Notes: generated by a model not told the origin, from the letters alone. 55,997 bases of DNA from CAYTTA01 sp964440655 (GCA_964440655.1 CAYTTA010000009.1:1-55997); one strand, 5' to 3'; counted from the stretch's first letter, positions 7,842 through 16,752 are shown. Made by a program: numbers and translations.

Positions 7842-9010
7842 TCAGGATGTGGCCGGGGATTTCAGGAATGCACGATCCAGGTCCTCGATCAGATCCTCCA
7901 CATCTTCAATTCCCACCGAAAGCCGGATGAGCGAATCTTTCAGTCCCGCCTTTTCACGCACCTCTTTCGGTATCGATCCGTGCGTCATGGAGGCCGGATG
8001 GCTGATAAGCGACTCGACCCCCCCCAGGCTTTCCGCCAGGGTGAAGAATCGGGTGCGGCTCATGTACTCCACAGCCGACTCCTGGGTGTCATCTTTCAGC
8101 GTAAAGGAGAGCATGGCACCTGGCTCTCTCATCTGTTCTTTGGCAAGCTCATGCTGAGGATGGGAGGAGAGGCCGGGATAGTGTACCTCTCCGACCAGGG
8201 GATGGTCATTGAGATAATTTGCGATGGCAACCGCATTCTCCACCGCCCGTTCCATCCGGACCGCCAGGGTCTTGATACCCCGCAGGACAAGATAGCTGTC
8301 CATCGGCCCGGGAACCGCACCGGTCGCCTTCGCCTGGAATCTCAGATTTTCGATCATCTCCGGATGGGATGTCGCTGCGGCTCCGCCGATCACATCCGAA
8401 TGGCCGCCCAGGTACTTGGTGGTGGAGTGCAGGGAGACATCCGCTCCCAACAGCAGGGGCTGCTGCAGCCAGGGGGAGGCGAATGTGTTGTCAACAACGG
8501 TAATGATTCCCTTCTCCTTTGCAATGCCGGCGATTTTCCGGATATCGATGATCCTGAGAAGCGGATTGGTGGGCGTTTCGATCCAGATCATCTTTGTCTG
8601 GCCGTCGATCGTCCGGACAAGCTGCTCTTCATCGGTCATGTCGATAAAGGAGAAGCGGATGCCGAACGGTTCAAACACCTGCCGGAAAAGCCGGTAACTC
8701 CCTCCGTAGAGATCATTGGTGGCGATGACATGATCTCCCGGTCGAAGAAATTTGAGCACGGCATCCATCGCAGCACAGCCGCTCGCAAAGCAGGCGCACT
8801 CCTCCGCATCTTCCAGTCCTGCGATCAGTTTTTCAAGGGCGGTCCGGGTCGGATTGGCACCTCTTGCATAGTCATATCCCTGGTTGATCCCCGGTGCCGA
8901 CTNNNNNNNNNNTGGGCAAAGGTGGAGGTCTGAAAGATCGGGGGCATCACTGCTCCGGTTGTCGGTTCGGGGGATTGACCCGCGTGAATGGCCTTGGTAT
9001 TGAATCTCAT
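7842..9010 (-). CDS. Cystathionine gamma-synthase/lyase (PLP), interrupted by an N gap
   Basis: A PLP enzyme of Cys/Met metabolism. The N-terminus reads MRFNTKAIHAGQSPEP from 9010. After a 10-N run (8903-8912) the downstream sequence reads SAPGINQGYDYARGANPTR in a different frame, which is the normal continuation. The PLP lysine is in HSTTKYLGGHSDV and the C-terminal LSVGIEDVEDLI block is present, so the gene is intact apart from the gap. The nominal frame change comes from the placeholder length, not a mutation. Synthase (O-acyl-homoserine plus cysteine) versus lyase cannot be decided. It lies 19 nt after the second TPR lipoprotein gene. Confidence 0.9.
8903..8912. other. Assembly gap (10 N) inside the PLP enzyme gene
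   Basis: Ten N within the N-terminal coding part of the cystathionine gamma-synthase/lyase gene. Flanking codons (TFA followed by CA on one side, AG then SAPG on the other) would join in frame if the missing length is 2 nt plus a multiple of 3. Homologues usually have only about two residues here, so the true gap is probably only a few bases. Confidence 0.8.
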
Positions 9011-9029
9011 GGAATCGAATTTTAATGAG

Positions 9030-10253
9030 TCAGAGATTGAACCGGGACCGGATCTCTGCAGCCTCCTCTTCCATCTCAAGATGAGTGTAGATCTGCCAGA
9101 TGTTTTTCCAGATCTCCGGGTTCTCGGGATTTCGCTCGGCCACTTCCTGCCAGAACGGAATCGACCGCAACAAAAACTCCCTGGCTTTGCCGGCAAGCAG
9201 GCCGGAAAGCTCTCCATCCGCTGTTTCAGCCAGTTCAAAGAGCCGTGCGGCACTGTTCTTGTAAAATGCGGCGGTTACAAAGTTGATCTCTTCCCGCTCC
9301 GGGTCGGCTTCACGTACCAGCTGGTAGTGGTGCTCCGCCTCCTCCAGCCGTGCAAGCACCTTTTCGTGTCTGCCGGAGATCTCTCCGCCGGCGCGAGCGT
9401 GGGAAACAAGTTCCTCAAGCTCGTTCCGGGTCTGGAAAAAGAGCTCGGTTGCGAGCGCCTCATGGTACTCCGGGTTGTCGGGGTCGCGCTCCGTCAGCTC
9501 CCGGAGATGCCGGACCGAGCGTTCATGGTCGCCACTCAGAATGGTTGCATTGACGAGTCCGTGCCGGATCCGGTCATCGGCCGGACTCCGGTCAAGGAGC
9601 TCTTCGTAGAGGGAGATGGAAGCCTCGAGCTGCCCCTCTTCCAGCAGAAGGAACGCCAGTTTCTCTTTCAGTTCATCCGGCATGGGGCGGAGAATGGAAT
9701 CGGCGTCCCGAAAGGTGGAGAGAGCCCCCTGCAGGTCTCCTGCCTGGTAATGGGCCATCGCCTTGAGATTCCAGGTTGAACTGCTGTCCGGATTGATGGC
9801 CAGCGCATTCTCGTAGTGCCTGATTACCGGCCCGATCTCTTCGTAATGAGGTTCATGTGCCGACCGGTGCAACAGACGGATTCCTTCATCCTGCTCCTTT
9901 CTCCAGGTGGAGAGGATCAGATTCCGTCGTGCTTCGAGCAGGGAAGAATCGGCCTCGGGAGGGATCTGATCCAGCGTCTGCCTCATCTCCAGGTAGTGAT
10001 TACGGCGGGCAGAGGGCTCATCCAGTGCCTCGGCCAGCTCTTTCAGCAGAGCAGCTTTCAGATAGAGAAGCTCGCCGTTCTCCGGCTCCTCCTCAAGAAG
10101 CCTGTTTGCCCCGGCCAGAGCTTTTCGGGTTTCACCTTCGCTCTGGTGCTTCCGCACCTCTTCCATGGTGAGCAGAGGGGTGGTACAGGAGGAGAAAAAA
10201 AAGAACCCGAAAGCGAGCAGGAGGCTCGCTGTTCGGGCAAGAAAACTGCACAT
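9030..10253 (-). CDS. TPR-repeat lipoprotein (second of a pair)
   Basis: A 407-residue protein with a strongly hydrophobic signal sequence and lipobox SSC near residue 23, so a lipoprotein is expected. The rest is helical with several TPR-like units (for example AINPDSSSTWNLKAMAHYQAGDLQGA and the EERDPDNPEYHEALA-type spacing) between about 35 and 270, and a last unit ending WKNIWQIYTHLEME. TPRs mediate protein binding. It resembles the upstream gene at 10277-11584 in layout and in its C-terminal motif, suggesting tandem duplication. Start codon to upstream stop is 23 nt. Confidence 0.75.
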   Translation of the reverse strand: MCSFLARTASLLLAFGFFFFSSCTTPLLTMEEVRKHQSEGETRKALAGANRLLEEEPENGELLYLKAALLKELAEALDEPSARRNHYLEMRQTLDQIPPEADSSLLEARRNLILSTWRKEQDEGIRLLHRSAHEPHYEEIGPVIRHYENALAINPDSSSTWNLKAMAHYQAGDLQGALSTFRDADSILRPMPDELKEKLAFLLLEEGQLEASISLYEELLDRSPADDRIRHGLVNATILSGDHERSVRHLRELTERDPDNPEYHEALATELFFQTRNELEELVSHARAGGEISGRHEKVLARLEEAEHHYQLVREADPEREEINFVTAAFYKNSAARLFELAETADGELSGLLAGKAREFLLRSIPFWQEVAERNPENPEIWKNIWQIYTHLEMEEEAAEIRSRFNL

Positions 10254-10276
10254 GAACTGCCTGTGATATTAGAATT

Positions 10277-11584
10277 CTATTCTGCTCTTCTCATTGCTTC
10301 CTGAGCCTGCTCATCCATGCCGAGCGTGGTGTAAACCTGGAAGAGTGACTGCCAGTACTCCTTTTCACCCGGATTCAGCTCGGCCGCCTTTTCATAGTAC
10401 TCCATCGACCTTCTCAGATTGTCACGTGCCTGTCCGTCGTACTCCAGAGCGAGGGCATTGTCCCGGGTGTTGTTCCGCTTGTCAAACAGAGCGGCCGCAC
10501 GGTTCTGATAGATGATTCCGAGTACATTGTAGGCGTTGTCATCGTTGGGTTCGAGCCTCAGGGAATTCAGGATCTCACGGACAGCCTCCTCCGACTGCTG
10601 TTCGCCTTCGGCTTCAAGGGTTTCCGCCTCAGCCCGGAGAGTTTCAACCTGCTGGCGCAGCTGCTGCTGTTCGGCTCCGCGGACCTGATCCACCCTGGAT
10701 TCGATCTGGTAGGCCTGCTCATAGCGGCTGCTCGCCTCATTCAGAGTCTGCTGGGCTGTACGATAGAGCTGGGTTCCCAGAACAAAGTAGAACTGGGGGT
10801 TGTCCGGCTGACTTGAGATCAGCTGACGGAGGATCCGTACCGCCTCGTCGGTTTCTCCCATCTCCATGTAGGCATCGGCCAGGAACTGGGCGAAGACCGA
10901 CTCTTCGGGATAATCTTCAATCGCTTCCATGGCCAGGTCCCGCGCCTCTGCAAAACGGTCCTGAATGAAATAGAGGCTGATGAGATACTCATAATCCTCG
11001 AACTTCGGTGTCTCCATCTTGCTCATTCCGAGCTTGTACACCTCGGTGGCTTCATCCATGTTGCCGAGCTGGTACTGCAGTGTGGAGAGAACCGCGTAGG
11101 TGATGGAGCTGTCGGGTTCGACCGTGATGGCATTTTCAAGGTGAGCCAGTGCAGCCGCCTGAGGATTCTGTGTGGCTCGCCGGACACTGTCGCTGGTCAT
11201 GATTTCGGCTCCGGAGTTGTGCTCATTGGCCCAGACGGAGACGATCAGGTCATCAATATTCTCAAGCTCTCCCGGAACACGATCCATCTGAGCGGAGAGT
11301 CTTTTCGCAGTATCCATCGATTTGCGCATCTCCTCGTAGTAGGGTTTCCGATCGGACGGCGGCTGGACCTCTTCTGCAATGCCGGCAAGGGCATATCCGC
11401 GATAGTAGTGAGCCAGAGCGTTGGTGGAATCTTCCTCCAGTGCCTGCTCGGCATATTGAAGTGCGGCTTCGAAATTGTTGATTTGCAGAGCGACCTGCGC
11501 GTTCCGCATAAGCGGTGATGGTGCCTCGCAACCCCAGAGAACCCCCAAAACGAGAGCAAATACGAAAAATGGTCTGATTTTCAT
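10277..11584 (-). CDS. TPR-repeat lipoprotein (first of a pair)
   Basis: A 435-residue protein with a signal peptide and lipobox LWGC (Cys about residue 19). Multiple TPR units are seen: about 28-75 (ALQYAEQALEEDSTNALAHYYRG), 145-185, 215-265 (FAQFLADAYMEMGETDEAV) and a C-terminal set ending YWQSLFQVYTTLGMDEQA. A Gln/Glu-rich coiled insert lies near 300-335. It probably acts as an envelope scaffold; no enzymatic domain is seen. It heads an operon with the second TPR lipoprotein and the PLP enzyme. Confidence 0.75.
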   Translation of the reverse strand: MKIRPFFVFALVLGVLWGCEAPSPLMRNAQVALQINNFEAALQYAEQALEEDSTNALAHYYRGYALAGIAEEVQPPSDRKPYYEEMRKSMDTAKRLSAQMDRVPGELENIDDLIVSVWANEHNSGAEIMTSDSVRRATQNPQAAALAHLENAITVEPDSSITYAVLSTLQYQLGNMDEATEVYKLGMSKMETPKFEDYEYLISLYFIQDRFAEARDLAMEAIEDYPEESVFAQFLADAYMEMGETDEAVRILRQLISSQPDNPQFYFVLGTQLYRTAQQTLNEASSRYEQAYQIESRVDQVRGAEQQQLRQQVETLRAEAETLEAEGEQQSEEAVREILNSLRLEPNDDNAYNVLGIIYQNRAAALFDKRNNTRDNALALEYDGQARDNLRRSMEYYEKAAELNPGEKEYWQSLFQVYTTLGMDEQAQEAMRRAE

Positions 11585-11893
11585 GTCGAATGTTTGCTAG
11601 TCAGGATTTTATTAAATGTAGGCGGTTGAAAGTAATGATATCCCTATCCTTCCGCAATAAAACATCTTCGGGCACAACGTTCAAAAGATCCGGTAACTGT
11701 TCAAAAAAAAGTGATTTGCAAGGGATCCCCGCTGTTACACCCGAACCCGATGATATTGTTGCCGAAGCAGGCAGCATGACCTTGTGCGACAAGTTGCTTG
11801 ACAACCCGCAGATGGAGAACCGATATTTCAGAAATTGCATTCCAATAGGCGACACCCGGTCATACTCATATCTGTGAAAGGAATCCCGTAACG
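11585..11893. other. Divergent intergenic region
   Basis: About 309 nt between the minus-strand TPR gene and plus-strand ridA. No frame looks like a protein. It should hold promoters in both directions. A plus-strand candidate is at 11798-11827. On the minus strand a TTG about 20 nt before TACTTTCA could serve the TPR operon, but that match is weak. Confidence 0.4.
11798..11827 (+). promoter_or_regulatory. Candidate promoter for ridA
   Basis: TTGACA at 11798-11803, an 18-bp spacer and GATATT at 11822-11827, about 66 nt upstream of the ridA start. It matches a generic sigma-70 layout, although the main sigma factor of this lineage may prefer a different -7 box. Confidence 0.35.
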
Positions 11894-12274
11894 ATGAAAA
11901 GAATCATTCAGACCGATGATGCCCCCGAGGCAATCGGTCCCTACAGCCAGGCGGTCATGCAGAACGGGTGGGTCTGGTGCTCAGGCCAGATCCCCATTGA
12001 TCCTTCAACCGGGGAGATGGAGGGGCCGGATGTGTCGGCCCAGACCCGCCGGGTGATGCAAAATCTCGGCCATGTACTGCGTGCGGCCGGTACGGATTTC
12101 GGAAAGGTGGTCAAGTGCACCATCTTCCTGACTGATATGGAGGATTTCGCTGCAGTAAACAAGGTCTATGGCACCTATTTTGAGTCGGATCCTCCCGCAC
12201 GCGAGACGGTGGAGGTCCGTGCGCTTCCAAGGGGTGCGAAAGTGGAGATCAGCTGTATTGCTTCCGTGGGATAA
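11894..12274 (+). CDS. ridA: RidA family enamine/imine deaminase
   Basis: A 126-residue trimeric RidA/YjgF-type protein that hydrolyses reactive enamines or imines such as 2-aminoacrylate formed by PLP enzymes. The signature motifs are clear: AIGPYSQAV near the start, WVWCSGQIPIDP, and the C-terminal RETVEVRALPRGAKVEISCIA with the conserved Arg and Glu. An AAAGGA lies about 12 nt before the ATG. It ends 6 nt before the convergent M23 peptidase gene. Confidence 0.95.
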   Translation: MKRIIQTDDAPEAIGPYSQAVMQNGWVWCSGQIPIDPSTGEMEGPDVSAQTRRVMQNLGHVLRAAGTDFGKVVKCTIFLTDMEDFAAVNKVYGTYFESDPPARETVEVRALPRGAKVEISCIASVG

Positions 12275-12280
12275 ACCCTC

Positions 12281-14146
12281 TCAGCGGACGGAGAGAAAGG
12301 TACGGACGGTACGGTTTCCGACGCGGTCGGCCACTTCGACCTCGACACGATTTGACGGGAGCGGGGTGAACTCCGGATGATACCAGGTGAGGCGACGCTT
12401 GTCGGGATCGAACTCAACAATCCCCTCCATTCCATTTACCCGGATGGCGGAGCGGCGCCAATCGATCCCCGATCCATCGTCCCTCACCGGGAGATGGACC
12501 ACCGGTTTCCCTGCAAGATTGTTCTCCAGTACCGGGCGGCCGACCCAGGGCGGAGTCTCATCGGTCATGAAGTGAATCTCCTTGAGTCGTGAGATCCGTG
12601 CCCGGACCAGCTCACCGGGTGGAGCCGGACCGTGGAACTGGTTCCGGTTCTCGCGCAGATCCCGGGAAAAGAGTCCAAGCGGTGGAGGAGAGTCGGCACC
12701 GCCCATCCCCGCAAGCTGAAAAATCTCCTGAGGGAGGATGACATTAAGCAGGACGGCACTCTTCAGCGGGATCCGGTCCGGAGTGAAACGGATAACCGGT
12801 CCGTTCTCTCCATATTCGAGGGTCATCTCCACATGGAGAGTGTCAAAAAGGGCATCGGGCGGGACCTCCACCCAGACCCTCTGATCGGGGGTGGTGAGGA
12901 ACTGCCGCTTTCCGGGCCGGAGCGTCTTCTGAACGCTCTGGATTTTGTAGCCGGCAGGGTGTCCGTCGGGCTTCTCTGCCGGCGAAGAGGACTCCGTCCC
13001 GTAAGAGTCCTGGAGCCGGGGGTAGGCGGGGATCGATGCGATTTCCGATGCCGGGGCTCTACCCCGGTTCTCCACGATCACCTGAAGTACCGCCTCGGAC
13101 CGGTTGCCATAATAATCGGTTGCTGTAATGATCACCTCATGCTCTCCTTCCGGCAGATCCAGAACTCCGCGTTCGGAACCCGTCCGGTAGAAAGGGAGTC
13201 TGTTGCCGTTAACCAGATAGAGGCGCTGGTACCCGCCATACCGGTCCCTCAACAGTGGATAGACCCGGTCGATCAGCATCTGGGTTCCATCCCGAAGATT
13301 GTAGCGGTCCACCCGGGAGTAGAAAAGGGTGTCGGAACCCACAGAAAGAAACAGTTCGTAGGGTGCGTACCGGTTGGGGGTGTTGTCGGCCCGGTCGTGG
13401 ACATTGACAGAGAGCCCGATCGGACCGGCTGCCCGGATGGTGCCGAAGTCGGTCCTGCTGCCATGAAGCGTGGGAAGCAGGGTCTCCAGCTTCTCGACAT
13501 GGAATGTGAGGGAATCGAGATGCTCCACGGCCAGGCCGTTGTAGACGGGGGGAAGGGTGTCGGTGATCCGGAGATTGGTCAGCAGTGGATTGAACGGTTC
13601 CCCATCCGGTGTCCGCAATTCAAAGTGGAGGTGGGGCGGGCCGATTCCGGTTGATCCGGTCCAGGCAATGAGATCACCCTGCCGGACCCGTATGGATCTC
13701 TCCTCCAAGTCCAGATCGATCTCGGATATGCCAAGCTCCAGCCGGATGGAATCTACATAAGCCATCAGGCTCTCCTCAAACCGGTTCAGATGGGCATAGA
13801 CCGATCCGGAACCGTCATCGTGCTTCAGGAAGAGGACCTTCCCATACCCGTAGGGAGAGATGGCGGCACGCGAGATGATCCCGTCCCGTGTCGCGAAAAC
13901 CCGGTATCCTTCCCTGCCCCAGGTGCGTATATCGAGGCCGGCATGAAAATGGGCCGACCGGGTTTCGCCGAAGGTGGATGAGATGTAGCGGCTGGCATCG
14001 GTGGGCCAGAGATAGCGTACAGAATCGGCAAGAAAAGTGAGGTCCTGGGAGTATGCCCGGGAAAGAGGGAGGGTGGCGGACAGAAGCCCGATCAAAAGGA
14101 GGAGCAAAAGGGATGGAGGCGGGTGGATACGGTTTCGGATCCCCAT
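12281..14146 (-). CDS. Secreted M23 family metallopeptidase
   Basis: A 621-residue exported protein with a signal peptide (poly-Leu core, cleavage near AYSQ, about residue 34). The M23/LytM catalytic domain is at the N-terminus (about 50-195): zinc ligands in HFHAGLDI (HxxxD) and HLHFEL. Such domains cut peptidoglycan cross-links, or act as degenerate activators, but here the metal motifs look complete. The long C-terminal part (about 200-621) is beta-rich and Ig-like with no recognised enzyme domain. The upstream region contains an assembly gap (14204-14213), so its promoter cannot be judged. Confidence 0.88.
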   Translation of the reverse strand: MGIRNRIHPPPSLLLLLLIGLLSATLPLSRAYSQDLTFLADSVRYLWPTDASRYISSTFGETRSAHFHAGLDIRTWGREGYRVFATRDGIISRAAISPYGYGKVLFLKHDDGSGSVYAHLNRFEESLMAYVDSIRLELGISEIDLDLEERSIRVRQGDLIAWTGSTGIGPPHLHFELRTPDGEPFNPLLTNLRITDTLPPVYNGLAVEHLDSLTFHVEKLETLLPTLHGSRTDFGTIRAAGPIGLSVNVHDRADNTPNRYAPYELFLSVGSDTLFYSRVDRYNLRDGTQMLIDRVYPLLRDRYGGYQRLYLVNGNRLPFYRTGSERGVLDLPEGEHEVIITATDYYGNRSEAVLQVIVENRGRAPASEIASIPAYPRLQDSYGTESSSPAEKPDGHPAGYKIQSVQKTLRPGKRQFLTTPDQRVWVEVPPDALFDTLHVEMTLEYGENGPVIRFTPDRIPLKSAVLLNVILPQEIFQLAGMGGADSPPPLGLFSRDLRENRNQFHGPAPPGELVRARISRLKEIHFMTDETPPWVGRPVLENNLAGKPVVHLPVRDDGSGIDWRRSAIRVNGMEGIVEFDPDKRRLTWYHPEFTPLPSNRVEVEVADRVGNRTVRTFLSVR

Positions 14147-14203
14147 CGGGCCACGTCGTTTTTTTCGTTAGACAAAAAAAGAGACGGCTTCATTCCGGTT
14201 TCG

Positions 14204-14213
14204 NNNNNNNNNN
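14204..14213. other. Assembly gap (10 N), intergenic
   Basis: Ten N between the M23 peptidase start and the rpmA stop. No sequence overlap is visible between its two edges. A T7/A7 inverted pair (14159-14165 and 14174-14180) lies next to it. Confidence 0.8.
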
Positions 14214-14269
14214 AGCGTGATCCGGAACCCGGTCCCGGAGTGCAGGCGAGGTCCGCAGGGAGTGGAAGT

Positions 14270-14292
14270 GCCGATCCCGTCATGGGATCGGC
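14270..14292 (-). terminator. Hairpin after rpmA
   Basis: A perfect 9-bp stem (GCCGATCCC at 14270-14278, GGGATCGGC at 14284-14292) with a 5-nt loop, 34 nt past the rpmA stop on the minus strand. No U tract follows, so termination efficiency is uncertain. Confidence 0.45.
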
Positions 14293-14325
14293 TCAAAGAG
14301 GGGTCTCTGGAAATGGTTGTCCGGA

Positions 14326-14577
14326 TCAGACGGGGTCTACCGAGACGAACTTCCTTCCGTTGCGCACCTGGAAACGCACACTGCCGTCAACACGTGCAAA
14401 TAGAGTGTCATCACCGCCGCGTCCCACATTTTCTCCGGGATGGAAGCGGGTGCCTCTCTGGCGGACGATAATGCTTCCGGCACGAACCGCTTCACCACCG
14501 AATCGTTTCACGCCGAGTCGCTTGGATTCCGAATCACGTCCGTTCCGCGTGGAACCCTGACCTTTCTTGTGTGCCAT
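14326..14577 (-). CDS. rpmA: 50S ribosomal protein L27
   Basis: An 83-residue L27, located near the peptidyl-transferase centre. The start MAHKKGQGSTRNGRDS and the core GVKRFGGEAVRAGSIIVRQRGTRFHPG are canonical. There is no N-terminal cleavage extension as in Firmicutes. It follows rplU by 17 nt. Confidence 0.97.
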   Translation of the reverse strand: MAHKKGQGSTRNGRDSESKRLGVKRFGGEAVRAGSIIVRQRGTRFHPGENVGRGGDDTLFARVDGSVRFQVRNGRKFVSVDPV

Positions 14578-14594
14578 AGCTCTGCTGCTCTGCT

Positions 14595-14903
14595 TTAGGA
14601 GATGTTGACAATTTGAAGCCGGGTCAGATGCTGGCGGTGGCCACGCTTCACCCGGTATCCTTTTCTTCTTTTCTTCTTGAAGACAATTACCTTGTCTCCT
14701 TTCAGATGATCCACAATCCGGGCTTCAACACGGATGTTCTCCACAACCGGTTTTCCCAGTTTCACCTCCCCGTTCTCATCTTTCACCAGCAGAACCCGAT
14801 CGAAAGAGACCAGCTCCTCTTCGGTGGCCAGCCGGTTGACAAAAATCGTATCGTCCGGGGAAACCTTGTATTGATGCCCGCCTATCTCGACAACCGCGTA
14901 CAT
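14595..14903 (-). CDS. rplU: 50S ribosomal protein L21
   Basis: A 102-residue L21, binding 23S rRNA. The canonical start is MYAVVEIGGHQYKVSPDD, followed by VGKPV-type and KVIVFKKKRRKGYRVKRGHRQ segments. It forms the usual rplU-rpmA pair. Confidence 0.97.
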   Translation of the reverse strand: MYAVVEIGGHQYKVSPDDTIFVNRLATEEELVSFDRVLLVKDENGEVKLGKPVVENIRVEARIVDHLKGDKVIVFKKKRRKGYRVKRGHRQHLTRLQIVNIS

Positions 14904-15209
14904 ACCCTTCTTCCTATCCGTTATCTGTTTTCAGGTCGAAGTCAGAAAGATAGAGCGATTCACAGAGAAAAGAAAGAGGAGCCGATGCTGAACTTTGTGG
15001 GTGGAAACCTTAATTTCTGGCATCCAACGCAATATCATCGAAATATGAAAGAACTACCGGATCTTCACAGACGGGCATTCGTCTTTAAAAACACAAAACG
15101 CCTGCAGCGGGACGGCGGACGCGCCTGGATCAGGGACTCCCAGCTTCAGGAGATGAGAAAAGGGGGCAACGGCCGCCTGGTAACCATCCGACCCGACCGG
15201 AAAGGGGAT
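14904..15209. other. rplU leader/intergenic region
   Basis: About 306 nt between rplU and the lexA stop (both minus strand). No protein-like frame. A Bacteroidota-type promoter candidate on the minus strand is TAAGGTTT (15005-15012) with TTG at 15030-15032 and a 17-nt spacer, giving a leader of about 100 nt before rplU. No clear lexA terminator is visible. Confidence 0.35.
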
Positions 15210-15905
15210 CTACCGGCTCTCACCCCGGGCGTGAGCCGCAGCACCCGGTTTCTCTGATCCTCTCCTGGCAGCCCGGTGGATGCCGCTCCGGTTGACGTGG
15301 CCCACATATTTGCCGATCACACGGACATCCTCAAAGAATTCCGGCTCGATCACAATGGGACGATACTCCTCGTTTGCCGGCTCCAGACGGATGCCGTTCT
15401 CATCCATGAAGATGCGCTTAAGGCTGGTCTCTCCATTGTAGAGGACCGCCCCGATGTCCCCGTCCTGCACATCGGAATCCATCAGCAGGACAAAATCCCC
15501 ATCGAATATCCCCGCATCCTTCATGCTCATGCCTGAAACCCTGAGGGCGAAAACCCTGTCCAGATTGGGGAAGAGGGTCTCCAGTGTGATCTGTCCCAGG
15601 TCGGCCTCGACTGCCTCCTGCAGGTAGCCGGCTGCAATCAGGCCCCGGACAGGTATGCCGGAGACCGGTTTTTTCTGCAGCAACCGGCGATGCTTGGGGT
15701 GGATGTCATACTCATCATCCTCGGTGCGGATCAGATACCCCTTGCGCAGCAACGCCTGGATGTTCTGCGTAACACTGTTGGGGGATTTGTATCCGAAGAA
15801 ATCGGCGATCTCGCGATAGGTCGGCCAGACTCCCTGATCGGACTTGTAGTCAATGATGTAGGTCAGAAATTCTTTCTGCTTTCGCGTGAGCTGCGAGTGA
15901 TTCAT
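15210..15905 (-). CDS. lexA: LexA repressor (SOS regulator)
   Basis: A 231-residue LexA. The N-terminal winged helix (about 5-65) includes PTYREIADFFGYKSPNSV and LRKGYLI. The self-cleavage site Ala-Gly is at 92-93 (LIAAGYLQ), with catalytic Ser127 (SGMSMKD) and Lys163 (TSLKRIF), so RecA-stimulated autoproteolysis should work. The C-terminus has an extra basic, Ala/Gly-rich tail of about 25 residues. The frame is open to 15950, but ATG 15905 is chosen because it gives the normal LexA N-terminus and leaves the palindromes outside the gene. Confidence 0.93.
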   Translation of the reverse strand: MNHSQLTRKQKEFLTYIIDYKSDQGVWPTYREIADFFGYKSPNSVTQNIQALLRKGYLIRTEDDEYDIHPKHRRLLQKKPVSGIPVRGLIAAGYLQEAVEADLGQITLETLFPNLDRVFALRVSGMSMKDAGIFDGDFVLLMDSDVQDGDIGAVLYNGETSLKRIFMDENGIRLEPANEEYRPIVIEPEFFEDVRVIGKYVGHVNRSGIHRAARRGSEKPGAAAHARGESR

Positions 15906-15924
15906 TACGTGCGGGTCCGGTTCA

Positions 15925-15964
15925 TGTACAATATATGTGCAATTAAACAAGAATTACCGGTAAT
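15925..15964. promoter_or_regulatory. Two palindromic elements upstream of lexA
   Basis: An imperfect inverted repeat TGTACA-N5-TGTGCA (15925-15941, one mismatch between arms) and a perfect 12-bp palindrome ATTACCGGTAAT (15953-15964) lie 20-60 nt upstream of the lexA start, between lexA and the plus-strand gene at 16070. lexA normally represses itself, so one of these could be its operator. No SOS box is established for this lineage from this sequence. Confidence 0.45.
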
Positions 15965-16069
15965 GACAACTCTGTAAAAAGATTTTTAAGCAGGTTGGAA
16001 AAAACCGGACTCCCGGGGGGAACAAAGCGATCCGGATGGCGTCCAATACCCATACATGGAGATCACACC

Positions 16070-16642
16070 ATGAAATACAAGAGAACAAAACAACAAGAGA
16101 GCCTTATGAACTACAAAAAGCATCTGCTGCTGTCAGCATTTTTCGTGCTGGCCGCAGGTATCACAGCCATCCAGGTCCAGGCACAACAGCCGGGATTACA
16201 ACAACAGGACCAGGATCAAGGAAAAAAGATAAAAGGTGAAGTTGTGGACGCAACGACCGGGGAACCCGTTGAGCATGTTGAAATTTCCCTGTCTGAAACC
16301 GATAAAACCGCAATGACCGGGGAAGAAGGGGAGTTCTCTTTCGAGGAACTGGAGCCCGGAACCTACACCGTAGAGGTGAAAGCGGACGGTTATGAGGAGT
16401 GGAGCCAGACGGTGGAAGTAGCGGAAGATCGTACTTCCGAACTCAACATCTCTCTGCAACCCGCTGAAGAGGGCGCCCAGAGTCCGATGGACCGGCCGAT
16501 GGATCGACCGCCCATTGAGTCGGAAGATCCTGCGCCCGGAAACCAGCCCGGTCAGCAACCCGGCAATCAGTATCCGGGAGAAACCAACCGACCTCCGCTG
16601 GAAGGGGAACAACCTGAGAATCAGCCCATGCCTCCCAGGTAA
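16070..16642 (+). CDS. Secreted protein with CnaB-like/carboxypeptidase-regulatory domain
   Basis: A 190-residue exported protein: signal peptide ending near VQAQ, then a Gln-rich linker, then a beta-sandwich of the carboxypeptidase-regulatory type (KIKGEVVDATTGEPVEHVEISL ... EPGTYTVEVKADGYE), about residues 52-125. The C-terminal 60 residues are Pro/Gln/Asn-rich and disordered. ATG 16070 has GGAG 8 nt upstream; ATG 16106 gives a shorter, more typical signal peptide. Such domains are usually structural or adhesive. It ends before a strong terminator. Confidence 0.75.
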   Translation: MKYKRTKQQESLMNYKKHLLLSAFFVLAAGITAIQVQAQQPGLQQQDQDQGKKIKGEVVDATTGEPVEHVEISLSETDKTAMTGEEGEFSFEELEPGTYTVEVKADGYEEWSQTVEVAEDRTSELNISLQPAEEGAQSPMDRPMDRPPIESEDPAPGNQPGQQPGNQYPGETNRPPLEGEQPENQPMPPR

Positions 16643-16721
16643 TCCTTCCCGACCGGAATGAGTCCGCAGTCTGTCGAGCCACTGCGGACCATCCGGTGAG
16701 GTTCTGCCCTGAAACACCGAA

Positions 16722-16752
16722 CCCTTCCGGCTCCATCCGGAGGGGTTTTTTT
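16722..16752 (+). terminator. Rho-independent terminator
   Basis: A 9-bp stem with one G-U pair (CCCTTCCGG at 16722-16730, CCGGAGGGG at 16737-16745), a 6-nt loop and a T7 tract at 16746-16752. It ends transcription of the CnaB-like gene and argues against a start of the next gene upstream of it. Confidence 0.85.

Noticed and set aside
14613..15257. 214-codon plus-strand frame opposite rplU and its leader
   Set aside because: Antisense shadow of rplU with no family resemblance.
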